Shown here: positions 11,216-23,299 of the stretch, piece after piece
Layout of the letters: every line of letters starts with the position of its first letter
How positions within the stretch are numbered: the first letter of the stretch is position 1
NCBI RefSeq assembly: GCF_900747795.2
Contig: NC_041396.2
Coordinates: forward strand, 121,342,040-121,406,039
DNA: 64,000 nucleotides
Source of the DNA: Erpetoichthys calabaricus
Lineage: Eukaryota; Chordata; Cladistia; Polypteriformes; Polypteridae
Direction: 5' to 3'
Translations under genes and position numbers: made by a program
The notes under the pieces: model-generated
What the model was told of the DNA's origin: nothing
What the model saw: only the letters and a program-made list of their open reading frames with translations
Database searches by the model: none

Positions 11216-12560
11216 GTATAGCATATTGTTACAGGGTTGTTCGTAATATTCAATTCTGAATAATAAATCAACAGAGATTCATCTGTCAATTATTTTTTAT
11301 AATAACTGTTATATGTAATTGTCAGTTGTTGAGCATAATTAACCAGCTAAGTGTAACGGATCATAATCAAATATCAGTGACCACGATTAAGTACTTATAA
11401 TTGCCCTGCCCTATAATTTCCTATATATCACATATATGCTACTTAATCAGAAGCAAAACCTAATACCAGTAACCTGGTGTTTTAGATACCAAAATATATT
11501 TCAGTTGGACAATGAAGAGAGATTGAGCCAATATAAAGTGATTTTCCACAGAAAGCTTCTTTTTGGCTGAAGTTTCTAAGACAAAGACAAGTATATTAAT
11601 GTTACTAGTCAAAAATTTAAATACACTTAGGTCACTTTAGATTATCTTTTTTCATAGTTCTGTATGTATATTTACAGTACATAATAGAAATTTTTAATAA
11701 GTAGCTACAAACAAAGGTCAAGTGTTAAGGCAATTTTCAATTACCTCCTGTTCAAGAAAGTTCAAATTAGACTCTAGACAATAATGGGGAAAAGAACAGC
11801 CAGTTATTATAATTATTATTATTATTATTATTTTGTTAAGTTATTTCAATGATAGTAGTTTGTTTAAACTCTTAAAACAATATTCAATGTTTCATCCTTT
11901 CCTCTCCTGCATTCTTCAAAAATACTGCTTTCAATTGAAATAAAGTGAAACGTTTGTTCTTGTGCATATTTGTCAGTTTTAAGAACTTAATATCTATTTT
12001 ATATTCACCAGAGACACATAAGTATATTTAAGTCCACAGAGGAACCTAGAGTTGTGTTTGGTGCTCAGAAGTTTGCTTGAGTATTTTTCTATAAAAGAAC
12101 AGATTATGCAGGCATCATCAGCCACTTCCAAGGCCACAAAAGATGTGAAGCTCTCAGAACTTGTAAACTTTGATCAATTGACACTTTAAACACAATTGAA
12201 TGCAGCTAGATCTCCACCTTAACAACAAGATTTTATTTGACAAAATAGTATACTGTGAAATTTTCCACCTTTTGAAAAGCTTGCTTTGATTAATTTTAAA
12301 TTAATTCATGACTTTTTATTAACACAATTTTCTCTTTTAAAATATGTAATACAATATAACAGAGATCATAGTACAAATATTTACATTTTTAGAATGTAAG
12401 CATGGAGTTACATTACATACAATTGACAAGCAACATATAGTATAATTTCATAAGCGTTTAAAAGCATCATTGGCCGTATCTTTTATTAGTTTGTTCTGAT
12501 TAAAAGAAATAGCATGCTATTTTTTATTCATAGAATTTATTGTAATTTCCTGATTTGCAT
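11216..12560. other. Anonymous DNA upstream of the exon cluster
   Basis: AT-rich, with an ATT microsatellite at 11808-11832. No exon could be supported here, although the unidentified gene beginning at 12569 may have upstream exons in or beyond this stretch. Confidence 0.4.
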
Positions 12561-12568
12561 TTTTTTAG

Positions 12569-14502
12569 GAAGATATGTCACAAATTAGAAGATGGCAGTG
12601 TCCTCTCTTACTTCGAAAAGCCAGCATTAAAAGGTGCGTAACTTTTCAAGCTTCTTTTAAGGGAAGAACAGTTATCAGAATTTGTCAACTTACAGGATTT
12701 CTGATTTTTTTTTCTTCCATCCAAGACAACCATCTTTAGTTTCCACATGGGAAGACGGACATTCTGTGTACCACAGGTAGTGCTTTCTAATTATCAGTAT
12801 AAACTGTAATAATAGTAAATAAAAGTATAAATGTTCTCTGACCCTAATTTATATATTAGAATTTCACAAAAAGTCTTTGACCAACAGGTCAAAAAGCAGG
12901 TCTCCAGTGAGGCCTTCATTGACTTGTCTTTCTTCAGCCCTGTTTTGTGTCAATGGCATTATAAGGGTAGAGAATATTGGTCTTAAAAATGGGGTTTTGT
13001 GTGCTCTAACTGATTTATTAAACGGCAATTATTTCTGCTTCCAGTAATTCCAGTAAATCTCTCACTTACTCACACATTTCTCAAGGGCTCAATATTCTGT
13101 ATGCTTACTCCATATGTGATAATGTAAAATATATTTTGTAAAAGTATAATGTGGTATGAGACTATTGAACTGGAATACTGTAGAAAGTCAAGTGTTTTCA
13201 CCTATAAATACCAAAACGTTTATATAAAATGCATGTATTTTTTAAAATGTTGACTGAATTATTTATGCCAGTACAATGAAGAGTATAAAATTTTATTTAC
13301 TGTTCTTAAAATTTAGGCAATGAATGGCTTCATAGGCTTGCTTTTGTGGAGTGTAACTTCTTGATTGTTTTCCGTGTTCTTCAAAGATCAATTACATCTG
13401 TGGCATCAGGAAACATTAACTGAATTTGCAGGTCAGCCTATTTATGGTTATGTGTAGTTGTTAGCAAATTGTAATGCATTAAAATTATTGAAATGTTACA
13501 TTATAGATTTTCAGAAATGCATAATATTTAATAATCTGTATTGCAGTGCTTAGTAGTATGGAAAGTGTGGTTCTCACAAACACAACAATTGCCTTAAAGT
13601 TAATGATTCTATTTTTCTTTTTCGATATCATTCAGCCATCAATTAATCTAGAATGGAGTGATCATTTGCTTCAGGTAAACACTTTAAATTATGTGTAACT
13701 TTTTACATATTTCTATTGCAATATGTTTACATGAATGTTTAGGTAGTTTTTAAAGCACACTTACTAAATTGGGAACAATTAAACTACATATTATTTGAAG
13801 TGATGAATTTGGCCTTCACTAGTGACTATATTGTAGTAATTGGGCTCTTTGTCTTTCAGGTACTCACTTAAGTACAATTCTTGTAGACTTACAAGTTGAA
13901 TTGAAATGGGTCTTACAGCATTGTATTAGTAAATAGAATTATATGCTTTTTTCGCTTCAGAGGACTTAGTCATTTTTAATTATTTGTGCACTTTCTGAAT
14001 GATTTTTAACTAGACATGACATTCCCTTGAAGATGAACTGTTATGGTTGTACAATGGAGTTTTTTCTTTTTTACTCTACCTCATGAATACAGGGAGTAGA
14101 GACAAAAATCAAGAGAAATAGATAGAGTTAAGCATTTCTATGACATGCTTTGGTCATATTAGTGTGTTTATTTCATAAGCTAATTTGACTGTTCTTTGAG
14201 TAAAAGTGGAGTTAATGTGTTGATATTCCTAATAAAATACTTAACACTCAGTATTTTTTTCTTTTTCACAAAAAAACATCCTGACTGCTTTTGACTGGCT
14301 GGATGCCAACAAAGACCGACTTGTTGGGACAGTACTCAGGCCAAGAATTCTAGATATGGACAAGGATGAAGTAACACACACAATTGGACAATTATACAAA
14401 AGGGGAGATGATGAAGATATTGAAGGAGTCATGTCCTCCTTGTTATTTACTTTTGACTGCGTGAAGGATATGCACTTACTGTATTTCTTGATGAGATACG
14501 GG
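12569..14502 (+). CDS. Cluster of exon-like blocks of an unidentified host gene
   Basis: Several blocks look like exons of one gene or its remnant. (A) 12569-12633 follows a T-rich AG acceptor and ends at AAAAG|GTGCGT. It reads KICHKLEDGSVLSYFEKPAL. (B) 12740-12776 fits the phase left by A, reads STWEDGHSVYH and ends CACAG|GTAGTG. (C) from 13318 reads NEWLHRLAFVECNFLIVFRV after an AG acceptor, but I could not connect its phase to B. (E) 14252-14502 is open for 83 codons, contains AFDWLDANKDRLVGTVLRPR and IEGVMSSLLFTFDCVKDM, and ends GGG|GTAAAA. The acidic, soluble-looking composition of E differs from chance frames in this AT-rich DNA. I do not recognise the family. It may be an intact gene with exons I missed, or a pseudogene. 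Confidence 0.45.
14252..14502 (+). CDS. Best-supported exon of the unidentified gene
   Basis: Preceded by CACTCAG at 14245-14251 and followed by a GTAAAA donor at 14503. The frame stays open beyond the donor to 14583 (GVKKFHSVAAVLPI), so the true exon end could lie a little further right. Its start near the acceptor is a phenylalanine-rich run that may be intronic. No transposon domain is recognisable, which argues for host origin. Function unknown. Confidence 0.45.
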
Positions 14503-14955
14503 GTAAAAAAATTCCATTCAGTTGCTGCTGTTCTACCAATTAGGTTGTTATGTTTTGTTTTGATTTTGTTGACCTTCATATAGTGGATGGAGGACATGGG
14601 TGGATGACCTGACTGAGATTGTGTGCTTTATGTCTAAAATGCCCCCCACAGGTTATACTCCCCTATGTGGTAGTTATAATAATGACCTTTGTGTTTTGAT
14701 ACATCACTTTAACTTTCAAGACCTAGACTGTTGGCTTGCAAGTTCAAGATGGGGTCTAATTAAAAGTAAAAATTAGTTGAGACAAAAATCTGCAGCCCTG
14801 GAAGTGAATATGAGAACCACTGTATCAAACAATGCCATGTTATAGTTCACTCCAAATCAGGATTATAACATATATACTATATGTGTTTGGGAGTGTGTGT
14901 GTGAATATATAAATATATAAATATAAACTAAGGGGGCTCCACCTCGCTTCGCTCG
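14503..14955. other. Anonymous DNA
   Basis: No further exon of the preceding cluster could be fixed. 14930-14975 has a short GC-rich block with CCTCGCTTCGCTCGCTTGG at the junction with the Gypsy fossil. Confidence 0.4.
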
Positions 14956-14957
14956 CT

Positions 14958-16285
14958 TGGAGGAGTCTAGTTGTGAGAAGACCGTGTTCACAACTCCGGA
15001 CAAATTGTTTGAATTTACCGCACTCCCTTTTGGTCTCTATGGTGCACTGCTGACCTTTCAGCAAATGATGGACTAAATCCTGTATCCCCATTCCGCTTAT
15101 GCGAGTGCCTATCTTGAAGATGTGGTCATTTTCAGTAATGACTGGGAATCTCATCTTGACATCTTTGGGCGGTGCTTGACAGTTTACAGCTGGTGGGGTT
15201 GACAGCCAACCCTAAGAAGTGCAAGCCAGGTATATCGGAAACCCACTATCTGGGATATTCCACGGGGAAGGGTTTTCTCAAGTCTCAAATGGACAAGGTG
15301 AGGAAGGTGCTTGCTTATCCCCATCCCAAAACACAGTGGCAGGCTTGTGTCTTCCTCAGGCTCATGAGGTATTACAGGCAGTTCATTCCCAATTTTGCAC
15401 ATCGGGTTGCCCCCCTCACTGACTTCACAAAGGGCAGAAAGAATCGTAGTGTTGTCTGGTCCAATGCCTGTGAGAGAGCTTTTGTGGACCTAAAAGCCGC
15501 TTTATCATCATTTCTGGTTCTGCACAATCCAGACTTTTTGAAGGAATTTATTCTGCAAACAGATGCTACCACTTCAGGTTTAGGAGTGGTGCTCTCACAA
15601 TGTTTTGAGGGAGAAGATCACCCCATCACATTTCTCAGCAGAAAGCTGCTGCCCAGGGAGCATAATTATTCAACTATTAAAAAGGAGTGCTTGGCGATTA
15701 TGTGGGCAGTGGAGGCCCTCTGTTACTATCTCTGGGGACGATGGTTTACCTTGGTGACTGACCACACCCCGCTACAATCGCTGTACAAACAGAAGGATAC
15801 AAACTCTGGCTCACTTGTTTGTCTATTAGTTTGCAGGCTTTTGCTTTTGATGTTCACCATTGTCCCGGGGCTTCACACACCAATGCTGATGTTCTCTTCC
15901 ACCTAGCCAAGCCCGGCTTGGACAGTTGCTGAGGGGGAAGATGTGAGGTTTCTAAACTCTTTTGGGACTCCCCGCAATGGGATGACACAACAAACAGCAT
16001 CCTGAAGCATGATCGCCGCATCTGTGGAAGACAGCTTCTCTGTTGCTGGGGCAACTGCAGGCTCCCAGCGCTGCAGCAGTCACAATATAAACACCTGTCG
16101 TCGATGGGTGATGCAAGGAACATTATAAATGCAGGGAACAGTATTACTTGGCCACAACCCTACCTGATTGCTGTGTCTATGTATAGGAGAGTGGTAGATC
16201 CCACTACAATATATAATCGTTCTGTTCCTGTTTCAAGCTGAATAAAGATGCTTTTGCTAAAATACTGATTATATATTTTAGACAT
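14958..16285 (+). mobile_element. Gypsy LTR retrotransposon fossil with 3' LTR
   Basis: Parts in order on the plus strand: the end of a Ty3/Gypsy reverse transcriptase (from about 15000, with the NPKKCK...LGY region near 15200), the tether, and RNase H (about 15450-15800, LQTDATTSGLGVVL and the TDHTPLQSL region). A polypurine tract GAGGGGGAAGA lies at 15931-15941, directly before a candidate 3' LTR. I see no gag, protease or integrase part. The element is broken in a few places. It lies just downstream of the unidentified exon cluster. Confidence 0.85.
15942..16285 (+). repeat. Candidate 3' LTR of the Gypsy fossil
   Basis: Starts TGTGAGG right after the polypurine tract and contains a polyadenylation signal AATAAA at about 16242. 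The right end is uncertain, and no second LTR copy in this window allows an age estimate. Confidence 0.55.
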
Positions 16286-17970
16286 CAGGCACTGGAAGCC
16301 GCTGTCAAACTGTATCAGCAAAAAATAGAAGTTTAAAAGACTTTATTGAACTTGATCATGAGATTGTGTAACGTTAATGCAAATGGCCAGGAGATGTCAC
16401 TAGAGAGGTGAGTGTCAAATGCTTTGAAGCTTCGACATGATTTTCAACACAATTGATTCAAACGTTTTGATCCTTTGTGAGGCTTCGCTATGCCCGTCAT
16501 TAATTAAAACCTACCACATAAAAGTGAATATATGAGGAATATAGACCTAGTCAATATGGAGTAGAAGATTCTGAAAACGTATCTGAGTTATGTAGGATTA
16601 ACACAAAAATGCACTTTTGATGCATTGTAATAGCTTGTTTCACTGAGCTCATATTGCTCAGCTTGCAGTTGGGGTAGCAACATTTTACGGGTTTTCACCA
16701 ATAAACCTAAGACATGTCAGTTATCTGAAAAACTAGCTGAACTGCTGGTATGTATGCCTTGCGATGAAGTGACATCTAGTCTTCTCTAGGTGAATGCGTT
16801 CTGCTACTGAACAAATAACTGCTGACTCTTCAAAGTACTTTACTTTAATAATATAAAGAGAGAAGGGTATTGCTGCAGCCTGGAGTAAAATGGGTGTGTC
16901 CTGTGGCCATTGTCAATTGTGAATAATTTTTAACTTCAGTCAATCAGATATTAGATTTTTGTTTGTCAATTACTTCTTCATCCAATCATATATTAGCTCT
17001 TTGTTGTCAATCACTTTTCAATTCAGCAAACCATCAAAGGGGGTAGTTGTCATTCATTTTCTACTTCAACCATTTGCCTTAACAATATTTAAAAGGGAGG
17101 GCAGGAGTCATAGAGCCATTCTGAGTGCAAGTAAAAGTAAGCATGTAATTTTGTTCAGCAAGTTTAAACAATATTGTAATATATCATTTGCTACACCTGG
17201 AGCAGCAGCCAATATTTTACAGTATCACATTCTGTCGAGTGGATTATTGTGATTATACTACAATTTTGTCACTGTAATTTATTAATATGGGATTTAAAAA
17301 AGTTAATGATCACAAAAAATTTTAGATAGGCGATATTTACTGCTGCTCAATGCTTACTGTTACTATGCGACATCTGAAGGGAATTAGGATTTCAATGAAC
17401 ATATGAATACAGATTTGTATTTTGCCTAATATAATTGAGTTCATGGAGACTTAAGTGTAAACTAAACTTAAAATTAAGTCAGTGAAATTAATACAAATAT
17501 TTGACTGTTGTTTTTTACTTGAAAGTCCAAAAAAAATAGTAGTCTATATTCAACAAGGCACACTGAAGATGGGCTATAAACCTATTACATTTTGAACTTT
17601 GAATAAATTACCAAAGTAAAATCTTCACTCTAGGATACACAAGTCTGAAAAAATGTTTTATTAAATTGTATTATTACCATTGTTACTATTCATGTACTAT
17701 TCATGTAATATTCCTAATATTGCATTGCAGCTTATTCTGCCTACAGAACAGCTTTTGTTCATTGTTTGCTATGGGAGGTGTCAAATATTTCACAGCGATG
17801 CATACGATTATAGATCAGATATTTGACACACTCAAGCTCACATAACAGGGAATGGACAACATTAAGAAAGCTGTCAAGATAATTATGATTTAAAGGCATC
17901 CTTTGGCTGCCTCCACACATTAACAATACTAAATGTAAGAAACCCCATCATACTTCCATCTACAAGTCTG
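16286..17970. other. Anonymous DNA with a possible hAT end
   Basis: 16420-16500 has GAAGCTTCGACATGA and GAGGCTTCGCTATGCCCGTC, resembling the hAT end at 26150-26232. 17040-17140 contains a TATTTAAAAGGGAGGG run like an LTR promoter, but no paired repeat was found. The rest is unassigned. Confidence 0.4.
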
Positions 17971-17976
17971 TTACTG

Positions 17977-18006
17977 ACTATCTATCTATCTATCTATCTA
18001 TCTATC
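17977..18006. repeat. CTAT microsatellite
   Basis: About seven perfect CTAT units followed by CATATAATATA. Simple repeat. Confidence 0.9.
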
Positions 18007-18111
18007 ATATAATATACACCTTTCAGTTATTAATTACTTTTTAATAAAATTTACCATGTTAAAATCTTTGTGAAGATCTAATGTTCAGCTTTGAATACAG
18101 TATTAATTAAT

Positions 18112-18625
18112 TGGTGGTACCCAGCCGGGATGCCCAGGAAGACCAGAGGAGGGCTTGTGCCTCCTCCAGACCACGAGGGGGCGACCACCCTGGTTCCTTT
18201 GGGGGCCATGGGTACAGAGCTGGGAAGCTTAACCCTGTAGGACCCCAGCACTTCCGCCACGCCAAGAAGTGCTGGGGGGAAGACGAGTGGGGACACCCGG
18301 TACGCAGCCAGCACTTCCGCCACACTGGGGAGTGCCGGTGGAAGATTGCCAGAAAGCACCTGGAGCACATCCGGGTGCATATAAAAGGGGCCGCCTCCCT
18401 TCACAGAGTGGCTAGAGTCAGGTGGAAGAGGACAAGGTCTGTGAAGAAAGAGAAGGAGGCGATCTGAAGAAAGGCATACTGTGGTTGTGGCCTGGACTGG
18501 GGTGATTGGTGCTGTGGCACTGGGGTTTGTGCAGCTTTAAGACTTGTAAATATTGTAAATAAACGTGTGTTGGGTGACTTTAACATGATGTCTATCTGTC
18601 TGTGTCCGGGGCTCATTCCACAACA
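18112..18625 (+). repeat. Solo LTR (fossil)
   Basis: GC-rich 514-bp block starting TGGTGGTACCCAGCCGGG and ending CACAACA, so it has TG...CA ends. It carries a TATA box (GCATATAAAAGGG at about 18377) and a polyadenylation signal AATAAACG near 18558, the R-U5 layout of an LTR. No internal retroviral-type sequence adjoins it and no good target duplication is visible. It looks whole as an LTR. Open frames of 87-118 codons on both strands are due to GC content. Confidence 0.7.
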
Positions 18626-19330
18626 TATAACCACATTTGAGGTAATTAACAAACCTGTGTCTAAAAGCATTTTATTACTATTTTAACAGTCTACTGAAAA
18701 TAGAATGAAACTATTCAACTCCTGTCCCCTCTAAGCTGCTTTCAAAAAGTTAAAAGATTTTGCTGTCCTTTTGGTAAAGTTAACATTTACAGCCATAAAC
18801 AATAACTTTTACATTCTTTCAGCCATCTTATATCTTAAAATTAATATACTAGTGTATATGGAACTGACGTTAGGTTGCAGGAATACTATACTAATCTTGT
18901 CTGTTGTCAATAATAGCACAGTAAACTACATCAACACTGCAGTATTTTCCACAAGTTGAAAAATATGATAAAATATGAAAGTATGGCTGTTATAAGTGAA
19001 AAATCAAATAAATAAATAAAAGTTGCTGAAGTACTTAAAACTTAAGGAAGTATAGACTTGACATCACACAATTAATGTTGAAATATTAATTTATTGACAG
19101 GAACATGTTGTTTTAAAGAATAGTCTTAGCCTGAGTTGATGGGGAAAAAAACAAAAAACACACACCACCTTCAAATGAATTGTCTAAAAGATAGCAGTGT
19201 AACTGTAGTAACTACATGCACTGTTAAGGAGAAGACAACTGTTTTGCGAGATACCGAATATAATCTACTAGGGAAAGATAAAATGGTCACCCCTGCTCAA
19301 TCAGATAAAGCTAATGTCATTTTTTGCTAT
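18626..19330. other. Anonymous DNA
   Basis: AT-rich. Nothing recognised between the solo LTR and the large Gypsy element. Confidence 0.45.
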
Positions 19331-19641
19331 TGTTACCCTCCCGGGCCTGGTGAGTGCCAGGGAGAGTGTACTCCTGTAGTCAGAAACAAAGAGGCACAAA
19401 CTTTACCTTGCGTTCTGCTTGGCTGCAGGATTTAATCTGCCGCACTTGCCTCTGTGGTGTTTTAGGGTTCCTCCCTAACGATAGCACCATCTAGTGACCG
19501 CTTCCGGTATTTCCCTTGACACAGTGTTCACAGCAGAGCACCAGGCACCATGAATTTGACATTCAATGAACTGTGATGCAATTAACTTAATACTTATCTT
19601 TTTTTTTTTTACTGCATGTTGTTTATTTTTACCCTTTTACA
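19331..19641 (-). repeat. Candidate 3' LTR of the large Gypsy element
   Basis: On the minus strand it starts TGTAAAAGGG right after the purine tract and ends GGGAGGGTAACA, giving TG...CA ends and a length of 311 bp. This is a boundary call from the ends alone, because a second copy was not found. Confidence 0.55.
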
Positions 19642-20499
19642 CTCTCCCCTGTTTTTTTAATGTCTCCTGACATTTGTCTGTATGCTAAGGAATGTGAAAG
19701 AGTCTGTGTCATGTTAATATGCCTGGGGTAAGCAGTTATAGTAATAGGGGTGCATTTGGGTGACGTATGGTAGTGGAACGCCTCTAAGAAAACTTGGGAG
19801 AGGGTGGCTTGGCAGAAGAGAGTTCACCCCAGCATTCAACTGCTGATAAGATGGCTGTCCTAGTGTGTTATAAGTCAACATCTCTCTAGGCCTTGCTGTC
19901 CGTTGAGATCTCCTAACTGTTTTTGCCTCAACTTGGTTTCCATCCTCTTCTACTTCTGGGCCCTCTTGTGTGCTCTCCTCTTCATCCATTTGATGTTCAT
20001 AATCCACTACAGAATCCTCTCCCAACCGGTCCTGTGCCTGTGGTGCATTCCCCACATAATCCTGTGTTATAGTTTCATCACTGATAAAGGGGCAAAACTC
20101 ACAGGCTGTGGCTTTTAGTCCCGACTCAGTCAGAGGAGGTTGCACAGATTGGTGATGTTCTGTCTGTTGAGGTCTCACCAACCTGTAGCATGGAATCTGG
20201 CTATGGAAGTTGTGGTGGTAAATGTACTCTTCATCAGAACTGTCTGTGTTTGGGTCCTGCATGTTGTTAATACACTGGTTCTCTCTTTTTGAGTTCCGTT
20301 TCCTTTTTTGACACGGTGCCGGGTGTGTTTCTTCCAGTGGCAGGTCATTAACTGGCAGCAGTAGGTTCCTGTGAAGCACACGCAGTGTTTTGGAACCTTT
20401 CTCGGGCTGTACTTTCTAAACGGGTCCGTCATCAACTCTCTCCATAACACAGTACACTATTTGCTCCCAGTAAGCCCGCAGTTTGCCAGGTCTACCTCT

Positions 20500-21800
20500 C
20501 TCTGTCATGTTTTTCACCAGCACTCGGTCACCTGGCTGAAGGACGGCACCCCTGACAGCTCGATCATATTGGCTTTTCCCTTTAGCTGAGGATTTGTTGC
20601 TGTTGTTTGTTGCAATTTCATATGCAGTACGCATCCTCTTTGCCCATTTCTGTGCATATGTCTGTTGGTCAGTTGTCTCAGAATTTCTTTTGGGTGGGAA
20701 CAGCAGATCAACAGGTAAGCATGGAGGTCGACCATATAAGAGGAAAAATGGAGAAAACCCGGTGGCTTCATGCCGTGTGCAGTTATAGGCATGTACAACA
20801 TGAGGTAGGTAATCTTTCCACTGGCTTTTTTTTTCCTCTTCCAGAGTGCGCAGCATCTGAAGGAGTGTGCGGTTCAATCTCTCCACGGGGTTACCTTGTG
20901 GATGGTATGGCGTGGTGCGTGAATGACCCATACCAGCCAGCTGCTCCATCCTGCTGAACGAACTGTTCTCAAACTCTTTTCCCTGATCGTGGTGGAGTTT
21001 CTGAGGATATCCAAAACGAGGGATGAAGTCCTGGAAGATTTTTTCTGCAGCTGTCTTCCCTGATTTGTTCCTTGTTGGGTATGCTTGAGCAAAGCGTGTG
21101 AAATGGTCGATAAGGACAAGGATGTACTCATAACCTTGACTTTGCTCAAGGTGGAGGTAGTCGATGCATATCAGCTCAAATGGACTGCTTGTGGAGATGT
21201 GTCCCATATGAGCTCTCTGTGGAAGATTGGGACGTTTCTGTTTAATACAGGCACATCTTTTATTAACATAGTCCTCTATCTCTTGCTGTAGGTTGGGCCA
21301 ATAGAACCTCTCTCGTGCAAGATGAACTACTTTCTCAGAGCCAACATGGCCCATGTCATTGTGTAGGGTTTTGAGCACCATTGGTGTCAGTTTCTCAGGA
21401 AGGACAAGCTGCCTGTGTTGTTCAGTCTGTCGATAGAGGATCCCATCATCCACCTCTAGCTTTTTCCATTCATATAACAGTCTCTTTGTCTCTTTCTTCA
21501 TGTTCCTCTTTTCTTTTTCATTAGGAATCCAGTTTTGAAGTTTCAAATGGACAACTTCTTTAATGGCTGGATCTTCTTGTTGTGCGGCTCTAATGTTTTC
21601 TGGTGTGACACTGGAAATGCTATCAAGTGGCACAGCATCTGCATTCTCACCATTCAGCTGCAAAGCTGCCACCCATGGCACATCATTCTCTTGAACTGCT
21701 TTGCTCCCTTGCCATACTGCAGACACAACCTCTGGTGATACACTTTCTGTGTGTTCTTTGATTCTGTCCTGAAGTTTCACAGGGCACCTTGACAGTATAT
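20500..21800 (-). pseudogene. Integrase part of the large Gypsy fossil
   Basis: Shows the integrase zinc-binding neighbourhood ([18 protein letters not shown]), the catalytic-core start ([20 protein letters not shown]) with its aspartate, and [13 protein letters not shown] with the second one. The region after [11 protein letters not shown] also matches, and LHNDMGHVG lies upstream. An acidic C-terminal tail follows at about 19.7-20.4 kb. Part of a fossil, not a host gene. Confidence 0.85.
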
Positions 21801-21899
21801 CAGCGTCTGTGTTCATCTTCCCTGGTCGGTATTTGATATCAAAATGAAAGTCAGCCAGTTCGCCAACTCACCTGTGTCCAACAGCATTTAGGTGTGCAG

Positions 21900-23100
21900 T
21901 ACTTAGGACGTAAGTCAATGGGTTGTTATCTGTGTATACTGTAAATGTTGGAGCGTAGTACAAATAGTCCCGAAACTTATCACAGATAGCCCACTTGAGT
22001 GCCAAGAACTCGAGTTTACCAGAATGAAGGTGGTAATTTTTCTCAGCAGGTGTCAGAGTTCTTGAGCCATACCCAATCACGCGTAGCTTGTTGTCCTGAC
22101 TTTGGTATAACACTGCTCCTAACCCATCGTTGGACGCATCCGTGTGCAGTACGAATGGAAGGTCAAAGTTTGGGTAGGCTAGAATAGGGGGATTAATCAG
22201 TATGTCCACTATCTGGGCTACTACACTCCTGTGTTCAGCTGTCCATGTGATAGATGTCTTTGATGGCAACTGGCCTTTATCTCCCTTCCTAGTTTTGCCT
22301 TTACTTTTGCATGGCTGGTGGTGAGTGTTACCTTTTTCCGTGTCAGCAGATGTTTGCAGTAGTTCAAACAGTGGCCGTGCCCTCCGAGAGAAATCTTGAA
22401 TGAAGGAGCGATAATATCCAAGAAACCCCAGCAAGGACCTGACATCTCCAACTGTGCGAGGCTCTTTGACTTTCAGAGCCAGCACCGCTTCCAGGTCCTG
22501 AGGGTCGATCTTCACTCCCTCTCCAGACACCAGTCGGCCAAGGTAGCGAACCTCTCTTTTAAACAACTCGCACTTGGTGGGTCTTAGTTTAATGCCGTGT
22601 TTTCTCATGCGACTGAGGACTTGTCTGAGATGGTTTACATGATCCTCAAAGGATACTGAGTAACACAGTACAACATCAAGATATGGAGCACAGCACTCGT
22701 CTCTAAAACCTTCCAGCACGCTCTCCATGCACCTCTGAAATGCAGCAGGTGCATTTGTCAAACAAAAAGGAATCCGTATCCATTCATATAGTCCCCATGG
22801 TGTGCTGAAGGCTGTGAGGTGTCTGGATTCCTCGCTCACAAATCCTTGATGGTATGCACTTCCTTGGTCCAGTATGGAGAACCATGTACTGCCCCCCAAA
22901 CTGTTAAGAAGGTCTTGGATTCGTGGCAGAGGATGACGATCTGGGATGGTCTTTCTGTTCAACCCTCGGAAATCCACGCACAGTCGTAGAGTTTGGTCCT
23001 TTTTGCGGACACACACAACTGGTGAGGAATATGGAGACACAGACTGGCGGATCCAGCCTCTGTCCAGGAGGTTCTGTACATACTCTTTGACCTCCCTATA
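21900..23100 (-). pseudogene. Reverse transcriptase and RNase H part of the large Gypsy fossil
   Basis: Starts with the [19 protein letters not shown] and [20 protein letters not shown] segments of Ty3/Gypsy RT and passes through [13 protein letters not shown]. It ends with RNase H ([18 protein letters not shown] and [14 protein letters not shown]). The domain order and spacing are those of the family. Confidence 0.9.
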
Positions 23101-23299
23101 CAAAGGCCTGGGGATGGAGTTATAGCACTTTTGGACAGGGTTGTTATCCACTACATTGATCTTAAGTTGTAAGCTGGGAATACAACCTATGTCCCCCTCG
23201 ACTCCTCAAAAAGCATCTGACGCACGATATCTTGTTGCTGCTGGTCAAGATGTTCTAAAGCCACAGGAGGATGCCATCTTTCCTGTGTGGGTGTCTCCG

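Noticed and set aside
12869-12990. Possible extra exon reading SKSRSPVRPSLTCLSS
   Set aside because: Open in phase with block B, but its end does not meet block C and the composition is not convincing.
13641-13675. Possible extra exon reading PSINLEWSDHLLQ between AG and GT signals
   Set aside because: Its phase does not connect with either neighbouring exon-like block, and it is short enough to be chance.
17040-17240. Promoter-like TATTTAAAAGGGAGGG suggesting another LTR
   Set aside because: No paired terminal repeat, no TG...CA boundary and no adjacent element could be found.
18078-18467. GC-rich open frames on both strands
   Set aside because: They lie inside an LTR and exist because of base composition.
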